Assembly (NCBI GenBank): GCA_023091665.1
Contig: JALJCQ010000013.1
Span: 1,612,001 to 1,676,000 of the forward strand
Source: Pythium myriotylum
Lineage: Eukaryota > Oomycota > Peronosporomycetes > Pythiales > Pythiaceae
Direction: 5' to 3'
Length of the DNA stretch: 64,000 bases
Shown: one piece after another, positions 47,953 to 56,811 of the stretch
Layout: every line of letters starts with the position of its first letter
Numbering within the stretch: position 1 is the stretch's first letter
Translations under genes and position numbers: made by a program
The notes under the pieces: generated by a model
What the model was told of the DNA's origin: nothing
Databases searched by the model: none
The model's input: the letters and a program-made list of their open reading frames with translations, nothing else

Positions 47953-50043
47953 TTATTCTTCTTCCACCTCCATAGCAGCAAACCGTCCTTGTGCACGCCG
48001 TAGTTGTTCTTCATACTCTTCCAACAGACTTGGTGCATTCATGTCCTGCTCGGCCACCCAATCCGGTTCATCGTATCCTAACCACCGTACCAGGTACTCT
48101 CGAACTACACGCCCCTGACTAGCCACTCGACGATCTCGATGATCGAGAATCGCAACAATTTCATACTCGCCGTCCTCATGTGCAGGCTCGAAGGAGTCTT
48201 CTGGTAGCAACGCCTCATCAAAGTCGAGACGTTGATGAGGTGCGACTTCGAGGTCCGTAGCTGGGCGTGGCTCAAAGTCACGCCAGATCTTCAAGCGGCT
48301 GACGTGTACAACTGGGTGAAGTGGGTAATCCGTCCCGTCGACCTGTAGTCTCACCAGGTGAGTGTTGACCCGCTCCAGGACCCGGAAAGGTCCGTGCCAA
48401 CGGTGGGCGAGCTTCCTCGCGTACCCGATTTTGACTTGATCAACGTAGAGCCATACTCGGGTGCCGGCAGTTATTTCTTCGGCACCACCACGTGCGGCCG
48501 CGTTAGCCGCATCTCGTCGAGCCTCAATCGCCTCACGCAACAGTCGATTCGCGTGTTCTCTCACCTGCTGGTACTTGACCTGGACCTGCGCGCGCCACCT
48601 ACGCGCTTGTACGTGTCCTTGCTCTCCAGTCTCCAGAGGCAGGTTCGTCTCGATCGTAGAGTACGGATCCCATCCGTGCAGCAGATAGAAGGGGGTATCC
48701 TGGCGTGTTCTGTCGTAAGCTGTGTTCAACGCGAACACGAGCCTTTCAGCGTACTCATCCCAGTCGCGTTGCTGCGGGTCCGACACATACAGACGTACCG
48801 CCCTCATCACCGTTTGGACCATTCTCTCAGTCATCCCGTTGGCTTGCGGACGATAGGCAAGCGTGGCTCGGCTGCGCTGTCCCACAAGGCGATTAAAGGC
48901 GCGGAACACTTCAGACATGAAGGAAGGCTCTCTGTCGTGCCTGATGACACGACTTGCTCCGAACCTGCGATAGACGCAACGCTCATACGCAGCAACCACT
49001 TCTTCAGCCTTGCGCGACGGATTCGCACTGACGATCAAATAGCCCGTGTGCTGGTCGATCCAGACCAAAAGCTCGGTGTTACCACGTGCTGACTTCGGTA
49101 GAGATGGCACGTGATCCATCCCCAGCACCTCAAAAGGCCTGGTGGCCACGATGTTTCCCGGTGACCCGACATTGAGACGCGGCTCTCCTTTTCCTGACTG
49201 ACAGTCTGGACAGGCGCTGACGTAGTCGCGCACACTCTGATATTGTCCACGCCAGAAGGTGTATCGACGTACGCGCTCGAACGTCCTCGTCACGCCTTGG
49301 TGGCCGCCATTGAGACTCCGGTGGTAGTGATGCAGCAGCTCCTGTTGCAAAGTCGTCGGCACGACCAGCCGCAGATTGATCTCCTTCACACCACCACGTG
49401 CCTTCCGTGCTCCTACATAGTAGAGCAGTCCGTCCACTTCCTCGAATGACTCAGCGCACCTTGCAGCCTCTCTCGCCTCAGCCTCTGACAAGCTCCTGGT
49501 CTCGCCGCGCAGGTACTGTCGTAGCCGCGCCGCCCAACTCTCCTCTTGCTGCGCGCGTTCGATTCGCTCTGCGCGAACCAGTTGAAGTGCGTTGTACGCT
49601 GTGTCGTCAGCAGCAGAGTCGTCTTCATCCTGCCGATCTTCGTCGCCATCCTCACCCGTGGGTACCGCTTCTCCGTCACGTGCGACTGTCGGCTCGGTTG
49701 TGGGTGAGTTATCCGCAGATCCTGTCTCGTCTCCTGCACCTGATATCTGGTCACGATCTTCTGATGACGTGACGGCTGCACCTTCCACGTTGGCGTCATC
49801 AACCGCCTGCATATCACCCGACTGCCTTGCCACATCTTCACGCCATCGGACCCGCCTGCCGGCCTCACTCCTCACGGAGTCCTTCCGAGCGGAGACGTCG
49901 CTTGATCTCCCGCGGTTGTCGACCTCGTCGTCGCGAACACCGTCGACTGTCGCTCGGCCTGGAGGCCTGCGAAGACCTCGGGGAGCCGATTCAGACGCTG
50001 AAGATCGTGGTGCTCCTGGACAGCGAGCTGCTTCCCGGCGCAC
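47953..50043 (-). CDS. Integrase with C-terminal chromodomain (pol ORF 3)
   Basis: 696 codons. Residues ~1-150 are Asp/Glu/Arg-rich and disordered-looking. The HHCC zinc-binding domain is at ~239-281 (HHYHRSLNGGHQG, then CPDCQ). The DDE catalytic core has D310 (VLGMDHV), D370 (RHDREPSF) and E406 (MTERMVQ). A GPF-type C-terminal domain (HRWHGPFRVLERV) is followed by a chromodomain in the last 70 residues (EYEIVAILDHRD, YLVRWLGYDEPDW), which in chromoviruses guides integration to particular chromatin. The frame is -1 relative to RT, overlapping it by 172 bp; the N-terminal start is uncertain, because expression is presumably by frameshift from the upstream ORF. Confidence 0.9.
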   Translation of the reverse strand: MRREAARCPGAPRSSASESAPRGLRRPPGRATVDGVRDDEVDNRGRSSDVSARKDSVRSEAGRRVRWREDVARQSGDMQAVDDANVEGAAVTSSEDRDQISGAGDETGSADNSPTTEPTVARDGEAVPTGEDGDEDRQDEDDSAADDTAYNALQLVRAERIERAQQEESWAARLRQYLRGETRSLSEAEAREAARCAESFEEVDGLLYYVGARKARGGVKEINLRLVVPTTLQQELLHHYHRSLNGGHQGVTRTFERVRRYTFWRGQYQSVRDYVSACPDCQSGKGEPRLNVGSPGNIVATRPFEVLGMDHVPSLPKSARGNTELLVWIDQHTGYLIVSANPSRKAEEVVAAYERCVYRRFGASRVIRHDREPSFMSEVFRAFNRLVGQRSRATLAYRPQANGMTERMVQTVMRAVRLYVSDPQQRDWDEYAERLVFALNTAYDRTRQDTPFYLLHGWDPYSTIETNLPLETGEQGHVQARRWRAQVQVKYQQVREHANRLLREAIEARRDAANAAARGGAEEITAGTRVWLYVDQVKIGYARKLAHRWHGPFRVLERVNTHLVRLQVDGTDYPLHPVVHVSRLKIWRDFEPRPATDLEVAPHQRLDFDEALLPEDSFEPAHEDGEYEIVAILDHRDRRVASQGRVVREYLVRWLGYDEPDWVAEQDMNAPSLLEEYEEQLRRAQGRFAAMEVEEE

Positions 50044-52466
50044 CGGTGCAGGGCGTGGCCAGTGAGAAGGTCGGCTGCCGCGTTGAAGTCTCGCGCGACG
50101 TGCAGCAGGTGCACCCGGTCAAACTTGGCGACGTTCACGTGCGCCTCAGCGAGCAGCACTTGGAGACCCGGCGTTCGGCATTCGAACTCACCTCGGAGCT
50201 GCATCAGCGCGACACGTGAGTCGCCGCAGACGATCAGCTCCTTGATGCCGCGGTTGGCAGCCACCTCGAGCCCGCGAATGAGCCCACGGTACTCGGCCTC
50301 GTTGACCGTGCCTTCGTCGTCGAACCACGATTCCGCTGCTTCGACAGTCCAGCCTGGCAGCGTCCACAGGATCGCGGCGCAGCTGGCGGCGGCCCTCTTG
50401 GGCTTCGCAGAGCCGTCGAACGACAAGACCCACGCCTCCTGGTCAGCCTTAAGCGTCGGGAGCGGATGCGCATGACGTGCCTCGACGGCGCCTCGCTTCA
50501 GGGGCTTGATCGTGTTCAGCATCTCGTCGAGCTTCTCACGAGGGCCCGCCGCGGCTGCGAATAAGCCTGTCAGGTCCGCCTCGCCCTTGTCTGCCTTCCG
50601 GATGGTAAGTGACCATGGACTCAGCAACACGGCCCACTTCTCAAGGCGACCTTGCAGACCCTTCGACTGGTACAACCAAGCGAGTGTCGAGTGTCGCGTA
50701 AGAACCGTGACATGACGTCCGGCCAGCAGAGACGCACTTCCGGAGAGCACGTGCAGCAACGCCAGCACCTCCAACTCGGCCGCGTGGAACTTCATCTCGT
50801 GCTGCTTGAGCACGCGGCTGACGAACTTCACCGGCAGAAGCTGACCGTCGTGCAGCTGCAGGATCGAGCCGGCGATGGCCCACCCATTCGCGTAAATCGA
50901 CACGACGAGCTCCTTCTCCGGGTCAAGGTGCTTGAGCAGCGGTGCCTGGACCAGCTTCGACTTCAGCATCTCGAAAGACGCTTTTGCTGACGCCAGGTGT
51001 CCGGGCTCCCGCTTCTCCTTCTCCAGATCCGACTGAGTGACCTCGTAGAGGGCCGCGGCGTAGACGCTGAAGTGCTCGATGAAGCGGTGGTAGTAGTTCA
51101 GCGATCCTAAGAAAGACTGAATACCCTTCACCGTTCTTGGAAACTCGATGTGCGTTAGGTCCTCCAGGTTCTTGGGCTTGGCCTTGATCCCCGCATCTGA
51201 GACTTGATGCCCGAGATAATCGACCTGCCTCATACCGAACTGACTCTTCGGGAGACTGATGGAAAGGCCCCATTCTTCACACGCGTCCATGAGCCGCTTC
51301 AACTTCTCGCACATGTCGTCCCAGGTGCGGCCGCCGAAAAGGATGTCGTCAATGTACGACCGGCGACCGATCACTGGCCGGGTGCTTGATCCAGCGGGTT
51401 CACCGTCCACAAACACGTCCGCCTCGGGCACTTGCAGGTGCGCCGGCGTCAGCTTGAGATACCCATAGAGCGCGTTGTCCAATAGGCGCTGATATATCTG
51501 GGGGGCATTCTTGAGCCCAAACGGCATGCGCAACCATTCGAAGAGACCGAACGGCGTGACGAAGGCAGATACGGCGCGAGCTCGGGCAGTCATCTGGACG
51601 ACCCAGAACCCGCTCGCCATATCCAGCGAGCAGAACCAACGGAGGGCACCGAGATCTTCGAGCAAATCGTGGACCACTGGCATAGGATATACCATCAGAC
51701 GCGTTAGGGCGTTCACCACCCGATAATCAATACAGAGTCTGATATCGGTTCCGTTCTTCTTGAGAACGATGACGATGGGTGAGGCCCATGACGAAGTAGA
51801 CGGTCGAATGAAGCCAGCCTCTAGCAACGCCTTCAGCAGATCGTACAGCTTCTCCGCATGCTCCGGTGGCACCCGTCGGCAGCGCTGAGCGATAGGCTTG
51901 GCGTCTCCGACGTCGATATCGCATACGACGCCTTTCGCAGCCGGCGGCCGCGCATTCCCTGGTCCCATCAGGTACTGACGACGCTCCCAGATGATCTGTG
52001 GGACGCGGTCGATGTCTTCGCTGCTGACGTCGCCGTCAAGGCCGACCTGGATGTCCTCGATCTTGATCTCCTCGCCCTTCGGCAGCTCTGGGATGACAGC
52101 CATCTGCCCTTCGATGTCCTCAGCCGAAAGATCTCCACCTTCATGGACGAAGACAGTGTCGTCCAGGCGCGCAGAGGGCTTTGGCACATCATCGAGCCCC
52201 TTTGCAGCCACAAACGCAATCGCTGCGCGCGAGAACCACGCTTGGCGTTCTTCCTTGGGCTCTGGTTGTCGGATCAGCAAACGGAGGCCGGATCGAGATG
52301 CGTCGTCGGCAGTAGCAGGAGCGGCAACACTAACCGCACTTGCCGAAGGTGCACCAGCACGACGAGGATAACCGATGGACGCTTGTACGAGGGGCGAGCC
52401 ACGAGAGGCTCCGAACCTTGTTCTCGAGCAACCTCGACGGTCGATCCATGTGCCTTCGGGGGTTCC
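49872..52466 (-). CDS. Reverse transcriptase with two RNase H domains (pol ORF 2)
   Basis: The frame is open from 52466 (after a TGA at 52467-52469); the first near-cognate start is TTG at 52280, so it is probably made by frameshifting and not by initiation. Counting from 52280: RT at ~140-350 with CSLDMASGF (~217-225) and the active-site YIDD (309-312), and a ~30-residue insertion before YIDD. The gypsy RNase H at ~456-560 has lost acidic residues (IYANGWA in place of xxDAS; LTRHSTL in place of a TDH motif). A second type-I RNase H at ~616-740 keeps its set: SFDGSAK, NEAEYRGLIRGLE, CGDSRVALMQL, ARDFNAAADLL. The second domain likely does the RNA degradation (inference). Confidence 0.9.
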   Translation of the reverse strand, partial: GTPEGTWIDRRGCSRTRFGASRGSPLVQASIGYPRRAGAPSASAVSVAAPATADDASRSGLRLLIRQPEPKEERQAWFSRAAIAFVAAKGLDDVPKPSARLDDTVFVHEGGDLSAEDIEGQMAVIPELPKGEEIKIEDIQVGLDGDVSSEDIDRVPQIIWERRQYLMGPGNARPPAAKGVVCDIDVGDAKPIAQRCRRVPPEHAEKLYDLLKALLEAGFIRPSTSSWASPIVIVLKKNGTDIRLCIDYRVVNALTRLMVYPMPVVHDLLEDLGALRWFCSLDMASGFWVVQMTARARAVSAFVTPFGLFEWLRMPFGLKNAPQIYQRLLDNALYGYLKLTPAHLQVPEADVFVDGEPAGSSTRPVIGRRSYIDDILFGGRTWDDMCEKLKRLMDACEEWGLSISLPKSQFGMRQVDYLGHQVSDAGIKAKPKNLEDLTHIEFPRTVKGIQSFLGSLNYYHRFIEHFSVYAAALYEVTQSDLEKEKREPGHLASAKASFEMLKSKLVQAPLLKHLDPEKELVVSIYANGWAIAGSILQLHDGQLLPVKFVSRVLKQHEMKFHAAELEVLALLHVLSGSASLLAGRHVTVLTRHSTLAWLYQSKGLQGRLEKWAVLLSPWSLTIRKADKGEADLTGLFAAAAGPREKLDEMLNTIKPLKRGAVEARHAHPLPTLKADQEAWVLSFDGSAKPKRAAASCAAILWTLPGWTVEAAESWFDDEGTVNEAEYRGLIRGLEVAANRGIKELIVCGDSRVALMQLRGEFECRTPGLQVLLAEAHVNVAKFDRVHLLHVARDFNAAADLLTGHALHRCAGKQLAVQEHHDLQRLNRLPEVFAGLQAERQSTVFATTRSTTAGDQATSPLGRTP

Positions 52467-53413
52467 TCACCTTCTGCCTCGTACACAAGCGATCGCCACT
52501 CACGGTAACGACGTGAACCGATCGAAACGAACCCTAACTGCCGTGGCGCTGAACCGGGCGCAAGCCAGATGCCGACAACGGTCTGGGACGGGATGAAGAT
52601 CGGATACTCGCTGACGTTCGTGATCTTCAGTCGACATGGCTCACCACGAGCGTTGAGCTCGGCGGTTGGCACCCAGTGTTGACCACGGCCGATCCACAGG
52701 CGCTTCCTCGCCTCTGCCCGTACCCTCAGGTACTTCGACTGGCCACTCAGGAGCGTCATCTCCTCCTTGACTCGGAGCTGCTCTGCACGATGGCTGTAGA
52801 GCGGACGACGGCCTTCAAAGCGCACACGGATCTCGTCGGGCAGCTGGGCAACACCTTCCACAAGGTCCAGACGGACACCAGCGGGCTCCATGAAGTCCAT
52901 ACCGAGGATCGCTTGGGTGTTGCCAAGCCGGCCGACCCAGAGGGAGAACTCGTACACCAACTCACCCGCGAGGGTGAGCTTGATGCGAGCTCGTCCTTCC
53001 GTGTGATAGGCGGCACCTCCCACGCCAGCACAATCGAGCTGCTCTGAGGTGTCTACTGGGACTCCGAGCTTACGCATAAAGTCAGAGTCCAGTATTGACA
53101 CCTCAGCGCCAGAGTCTAGCAAGACCCTGGCATGGCAGTCGTCGATCAGAGCGTTGACGATGGTCTGGCGGTATTCCTTCTGCACATGGTGCTTCCAGAA
53201 CCCACGCCGCTCTCCCGGATGCAGGACCAGGCGTTGGATGACCTTCGCCCGATGGAACTCATTGGGAAGTGGTTGAACCATGCAAATACGTGTATTACGA
53301 ATAGACCCCACAGGTGTGGTCGACCTACTCATGTATGCATACACATGCACGGTGTCTTCGGAAACACGCCCGTCGCGTAACAGCCCCGCGGCTGTCGGGC
53401 GGTTTAGTTTAAC
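52274..53413 (-). CDS. Aspartic protease (pol ORF 1)
   Basis: About 380 codons in the -1 frame relative to gag. The retropepsin active site is ARVLLDSGAEVSILDSDF, and the second conserved block AILGMDFM follows about 70 residues later. No ATG in the right place; the frame begins at the gag stop, where the heptamer GTTAAAC sits. The ~190-bp overlap with the RT frame (52274-52466) means that its last ~60 codons (hydrophobic VLPLLLLP) may rarely be used if ribosomes shift into RT first. Confidence 0.85.
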   Translation of the reverse strand, partial: VKLNRPTAAGLLRDGRVSEDTVHVYAYMSRSTTPVGSIRNTRICMVQPLPNEFHRAKVIQRLVLHPGERRGFWKHHVQKEYRQTIVNALIDDCHARVLLDSGAEVSILDSDFMRKLGVPVDTSEQLDCAGVGGAAYHTEGRARIKLTLAGELVYEFSLWVGRLGNTQAILGMDFMEPAGVRLDLVEGVAQLPDEIRVRFEGRRPLYSHRAEQLRVKEEMTLLSGQSKYLRVRAEARKRLWIGRGQHWVPTAELNARGEPCRLKITNVSEYPIFIPSQTVVGIWLAPGSAPRQLGFVSIGSRRYREWRSLVYEAEGEEPPKAHGSTVEVAREQGSEPLVARPSYKRPSVILVVLVHLRQVRLVLPLLLLPTTHLDPASVC

Positions 53414-55617
53414 CACTTCTCGACCGCTGGCGGCAGAAGTCCGGCGTGGCTTGACGGATCATACCACGCCTTCATCTGGTCAGCGAGTCGAGCGAGTTCG
53501 CACTCTCCCCGTTCGTGCACCTTCGCACACCCCTTGCAGCGCTGAAAGCAGTGCTCGGTCGGATGACCTTTCGCACCGCAGGCTCCGCAGGTGAGGCGGC
53601 TCCAGCAGTTGCGGTCGCGATGACGGGTCGAGCCACAGTGCGAGCACGGCACTTGAGCGTCTTGAACCAGGGGCTTCGACTTGACGTCCTTGCCTTGCCT
53701 TAGCGCTGCGACCATCTTCACCAGCGCGTCAAGTGCTGTCTCTTCGACGCTCGGGTGCGGCTCGTCCGCCAGCACTTCACCATCGCTCGCTTCGAGTTCA
53801 CCGTCGCTGTCGTTGGCGCTGTCGCTTGCCTCGTCGGCCGCTGAGGTGCTGGCAAGTGCGCGTAGCGCATCGACGACGATGGGCCTCGCCTTCGAGCCGA
53901 TCGGCAGCTGCGGCTGGCGGTCACGGTCGCGGCAGTCCCGGCCCTCTCGACCACGGCTCCGACCAGGTGCCGGATCGTCACGCCTCAGACGCTGGTCGAC
54001 GCGCAGCATCTCCTTCAAGGTCGAACGGAGCTCAGACTCTTGTTGGAGGCGCAGGGCACCAAGCTGGCGAGCCAAGACCGGGTCCTCACAGGTGTCTATG
54101 AAGTGTTGCACATGCGCCACACTGTTCGGACCCGTCGAGCACGCGAGCTTCGCCTCCTGCGCAAGCACATTGAGGCGGTACAGGTAGTCGATCGCCTCCT
54201 CATTGTGCTTGCGCCGCGCGTCGAAGTATCGGCGCTGTGGGCTGATGGAGCCACCGCAGTACTCTTCCTCGAACTCGCGCTGGAGTGAGGGCCAGTCCGT
54301 CCGCACAGCTCGTGGGAGCTGCCGATACCATGTCTTCGCGCGGTCGGCGAGCAACAGTGGGAACTGAATGCACGCCTCCTGCGGAGTGATGGCATCTCGA
54401 AGAAATGCGGACCGGGCTGACTCGAGGAAGCCCTTAGCCTTGTACTCGTCGCAGCTCCTGCCGTCAAATGCCTTGACGTCGGAGATGGCGGCTCGGCGAA
54501 GACGGGTCGTCGCACTGACACTCTGGCCGTCGCGCACGCAGTCCTCGTAGATGTCGGCGAGGTAGTCGCTGGTCCCGACACGCAAACCGCTTGCAGTGCT
54601 TGACCGTTCGGACTTGACCTCGGGCTTGGACTCTTCCTTGACAGCGTCAGGTGCCAGAGGTGCAGCCGCAGCTTTGGCAGCCGCCTTGAGGTTGGCCATA
54701 GCAGCAGTCTTCCTCGCCTCAGCTGCGGCTTGCCTGGCCTCAGCTGCTTGAGCCTCCGCCGCATCTGCACGCTCAGCGAGGGTCTGGAGGTACGTCTCGA
54801 GGTTCTTCAACATACCGTCCTTGACGATGACCGATTCGCGCAGCTTCACCACCGCTTCCTTCGTCACTCCCATGTACTGCTCAGCGAGTCCTTTGAGTTC
54901 CTCCTCGCTGAGGAGTCCATCTCGTGACGCAGCCACTGCGCGTTCGACCCTGCGCTGCATCTGATGACGCAGGAACAGGTCATAGACGGCTTGACCGGCA
55001 GTCAGGAGCTTCGGCAGGTCAATCGCCAGGATCGACGCTTGGTCGCGGATGGCGACGGAGTATCCGGCCGTGTTGAAGACACCAACGATCGCGTTCAGGG
55101 CCTGCTGGGAGGTCTTCATGGCTGCGAACCCTGGGTCACGTACGTCGCTTGCCGGACCCCAACGACTGACTTCGAGGTGCTTCAGGGCGTCGTGCTTCTG
55201 ACAAAGCACTTCCAGCATCCGGGCGGGTGACGTCGACGGAGCAGTAGGATCCATCAACGGCGGGACGGAGTTCACCGCTCGGGTTATCGGAGTTTGAGGA
55301 GCATTTCCATGCTCGGCAGGTCCGGCACTAGGCGTAGCACCTGGATCGTCGAACACCAAGGTCACTGGCTCGTCTCCCTCCGACTTCCCTTCCTCTTCCA
55401 GTTCGGGCGACAAGTTGCGAGCAACGTTGTCACCCGAGGCCGACCTGATCACAGCAATCTGTGAGGGCCCACCCTGATCGGCATCTTGATCATCTTGCAC
55501 GCGACCTTGAGGGAGCCCTCCTCTCAATCGCGCGGGTGACCCTGGCTCAGATGAGCCGACACCGCCTGGGGTCACCTTGTCAGACGGCTTCGGGTGCGAT
55601 CTCTTGGACTTAGCCAT
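53404..55617 (-). CDS. Gag polyprotein with three zinc knuckles
   Basis: 737 residues from MAKSKRSHPKPSDK; another ATG at 55638 (MPGAGGHMAKS) is in frame, only ten bases from the LTR. Structural nucleocapsid/capsid precursor of the retrotransposon particle. The N-terminal ~250 residues are low complexity. Residues ~250-340 form a coiled coil rich in Ala/Glu/Arg (ADAAEAQAAEARQAAAEARK). The retrotransposon gag domain follows (AFDGRSCDEYKAKGFLE, RAKTWYRQLP, WPSLQREFEEEY, YLYRLNVLAQEAK). From residue ~658 there are two CX2CX4HX4C knuckles (CSHCGSTRHRDRNC, CGACGAKGHPTEHC) and one CX2CX3HX4C (CKGCAKVHERGEC). Unusually long for gypsy gag. Confidence 0.9.
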   Translation of the reverse strand: MAKSKRSHPKPSDKVTPGGVGSSEPGSPARLRGGLPQGRVQDDQDADQGGPSQIAVIRSASGDNVARNLSPELEEEGKSEGDEPVTLVFDDPGATPSAGPAEHGNAPQTPITRAVNSVPPLMDPTAPSTSPARMLEVLCQKHDALKHLEVSRWGPASDVRDPGFAAMKTSQQALNAIVGVFNTAGYSVAIRDQASILAIDLPKLLTAGQAVYDLFLRHQMQRRVERAVAASRDGLLSEEELKGLAEQYMGVTKEAVVKLRESVIVKDGMLKNLETYLQTLAERADAAEAQAAEARQAAAEARKTAAMANLKAAAKAAAAPLAPDAVKEESKPEVKSERSSTASGLRVGTSDYLADIYEDCVRDGQSVSATTRLRRAAISDVKAFDGRSCDEYKAKGFLESARSAFLRDAITPQEACIQFPLLLADRAKTWYRQLPRAVRTDWPSLQREFEEEYCGGSISPQRRYFDARRKHNEEAIDYLYRLNVLAQEAKLACSTGPNSVAHVQHFIDTCEDPVLARQLGALRLQQESELRSTLKEMLRVDQRLRRDDPAPGRSRGREGRDCRDRDRQPQLPIGSKARPIVVDALRALASTSAADEASDSANDSDGELEASDGEVLADEPHPSVEETALDALVKMVAALRQGKDVKSKPLVQDAQVPCSHCGSTRHRDRNCWSRLTCGACGAKGHPTEHCFQRCKGCAKVHERGECELARLADQMKAWYDPSSHAGLLPPAVEKWLN
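53407..53413 (-). promoter_or_regulatory. Candidate -1 ribosomal frameshift site GTTAAAC
   Basis: On the minus strand the gag frame reads TGG TTA AAC TAA. Slipping back one base pairs GTT and AAA and enters the protease frame. GTTAAAC is a known -1 slippery heptamer type, and it lies directly before the gag stop codon. A downstream stem-loop was not evaluated. Confidence 0.5.
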
Positions 55618-55628
55618 GTGACCGCCAG

Positions 55629-55646
55629 CTCCTGGCATACGCACCA
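55629..55646 (-). promoter_or_regulatory. Candidate primer-binding site
   Basis: One base after the 5' LTR the minus strand reads TGGTGCGTATGCCAGGAG. It begins TGG as a complement of tRNA CCA should, implying a tRNA ending CTGGCATACGCACCA. I cannot name that tRNA. It is not the tRNA-Met of the array, with which it shares only TGGTGC. Confidence 0.5.
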
Positions 55647-55647
55647 C

Positions 55648-56635
55648 TGTGGTGAAGGCGTGGGGGCAAAACCTGCCGCTCAGCGAGGGCGAAGCAGGTG
55701 CCGCACACGGGTCCACACAGAATCTTTGGGCTGGTCGGTCGCTGCTGACGTTAACACCCCGCTGTCAAAGTCGCTGACGGGGTGAACCGCAGGCACTTAG
55801 GCTTGAAGTCCGGGGGGTCTTGGCCAACGGGGTCGTGAAGCCCGCTGGTTTGTCGCCTTGGCACAGCACGTGGATCGCTGGTCACGTGCTGCGTGCGACG
55901 GGGAAGCGCAGAGCCGATCGTCACCAGAAGCTGGCTGGTGGCCCGGATGCGCGGGGGGGACGGGAGGCTCCTCGTCCAGCGGTCACAGCACCTGGTGCTG
56001 GTCTTCCCCTGCTCTTCGGTCTCTCGATACGCGTGGGCAGCAGCAGCCACACGCGCTTCGGTCGGAATACGGTCGTCAGGTGCGCCTTGTCGAGACGCAC
56101 CCGGAGGTTTTAGCGTCGCCTCCTGCGGCGACGGGTCTTGTGACTTCTGGACTCGAAGTCCTTACTTGAGGGGCTTGAGTGCTTGGCAGCAAATTCCAGA
56201 GTTTTATTTTCCAACAACCGAATACCTGACCCAGAGAGTCAGATGCCTACGTGACTGCCTACCCTATACCGCACCTGCCCTGTCTCTGCACTGGCGCCAG
56301 GTAATCACCCAGCTACGTAATCAGGTGCTGATCACCCACCTACTGAGTCTGATACTACTCAGGTTCCTCAGATCTGTTCCTACTGTATCAGACCGCTCAG
56401 GGCCTCAACGACGATCCAGCCTCTGGGCCACGTCTCAGGTGCTGGGACATAATCGTCACGTGCGTCGCGTGCGTACGCATCTGGGGATGTCTTGGATGTG
56501 ACGAATTCGGCGTGTGGAGCTTGTTACCCTCAATCTTGCCATTGCAGACTGATGGATGGTCTTGATGTCGACCGAATGTTGAGGGAGGTGCGTCAAGTCT
56601 GGACGCACCTCAAAACCTCAAGCCGCTTCACCACA
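55648..56635 (-). repeat. 5' LTR (988 bp)
   Basis: Same ends and length as the other LTR. As the upstream copy it should contain the element's promoter; no clear TATA element was identified. Confidence 0.95.
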
Positions 56636-56639
56636 GTGA
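56636..56639. repeat. Target-site duplication GTGA, right
   Basis: Partner of 43880-43883. The host sequence resumes with CGTCTTTCTTGCGG, which is also present at 43812-43825 because of the 71-bp duplication. Confidence 0.85.
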
Positions 56640-56811
56640 CGTCTTTCTTGCGGAGACTTCCGAAGTCGCGCCTGAATGCAATGCGTGTGAGGAATTGATT
56701 GGACTTAGATCGAGCCGAGGTGTCCTGCTTGCTTGATGACTCCCCCAGCTCGCAGTCCATGAGATCTAAGATCTCGTCCGCCGTCTTCTCATCCTCGTTG
56801 CTCGCGTCCAT
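56636..56811 (-). pseudogene. Crypton-type recombinase, N-terminal fragment
   Basis: ATG at 56811: MDASNEDEKTADEILDLMDC, a Ser/Lys-rich linker, then FGSLRKKDVT where the LTR element interrupts. The same FGSLRKKDVT is encoded at 43.83 kb in the other fragment, proving that the two belong together. The natural start of the broken gene. Confidence 0.7.

Larger units (their letters stand above)
43884..56635 (-). mobile_element. Complete Ty3/gypsy chromovirus with dual RNase H and antisense gene
   Basis: 12,752 bp between LTR ends, transcribed right to left. Order from its own 5' end: LTR, primer-binding site, gag, protease, RT, gypsy-type RNase H, second RNase H, integrase, chromodomain, an extra gene on the opposite strand, polypurine tract, LTR. 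The second RNase H after the connection domain is known from plant Tat/Ogre elements and from oomycete gypsy elements (established knowledge, not searched here). All four main ORFs are open, the LTRs are nearly identical and the target duplication is clean, so this is a recent and possibly active insertion. Confidence 0.9.

Noticed and set aside
51858..52508. 216-codon plus-strand frame opposite the RT gene, and other long plus frames across 48.3-55.3 kb
   Set aside because: Antisense shadows of gag-pol, arising from its GC-rich codon use.
55629..55646. Primer-binding site using the array's tRNA-Met
   Set aside because: Its complement would have to read TGGTGCTCCCTGCC; the element reads TGGTGCGTATGCCAG, sharing only the first six bases.
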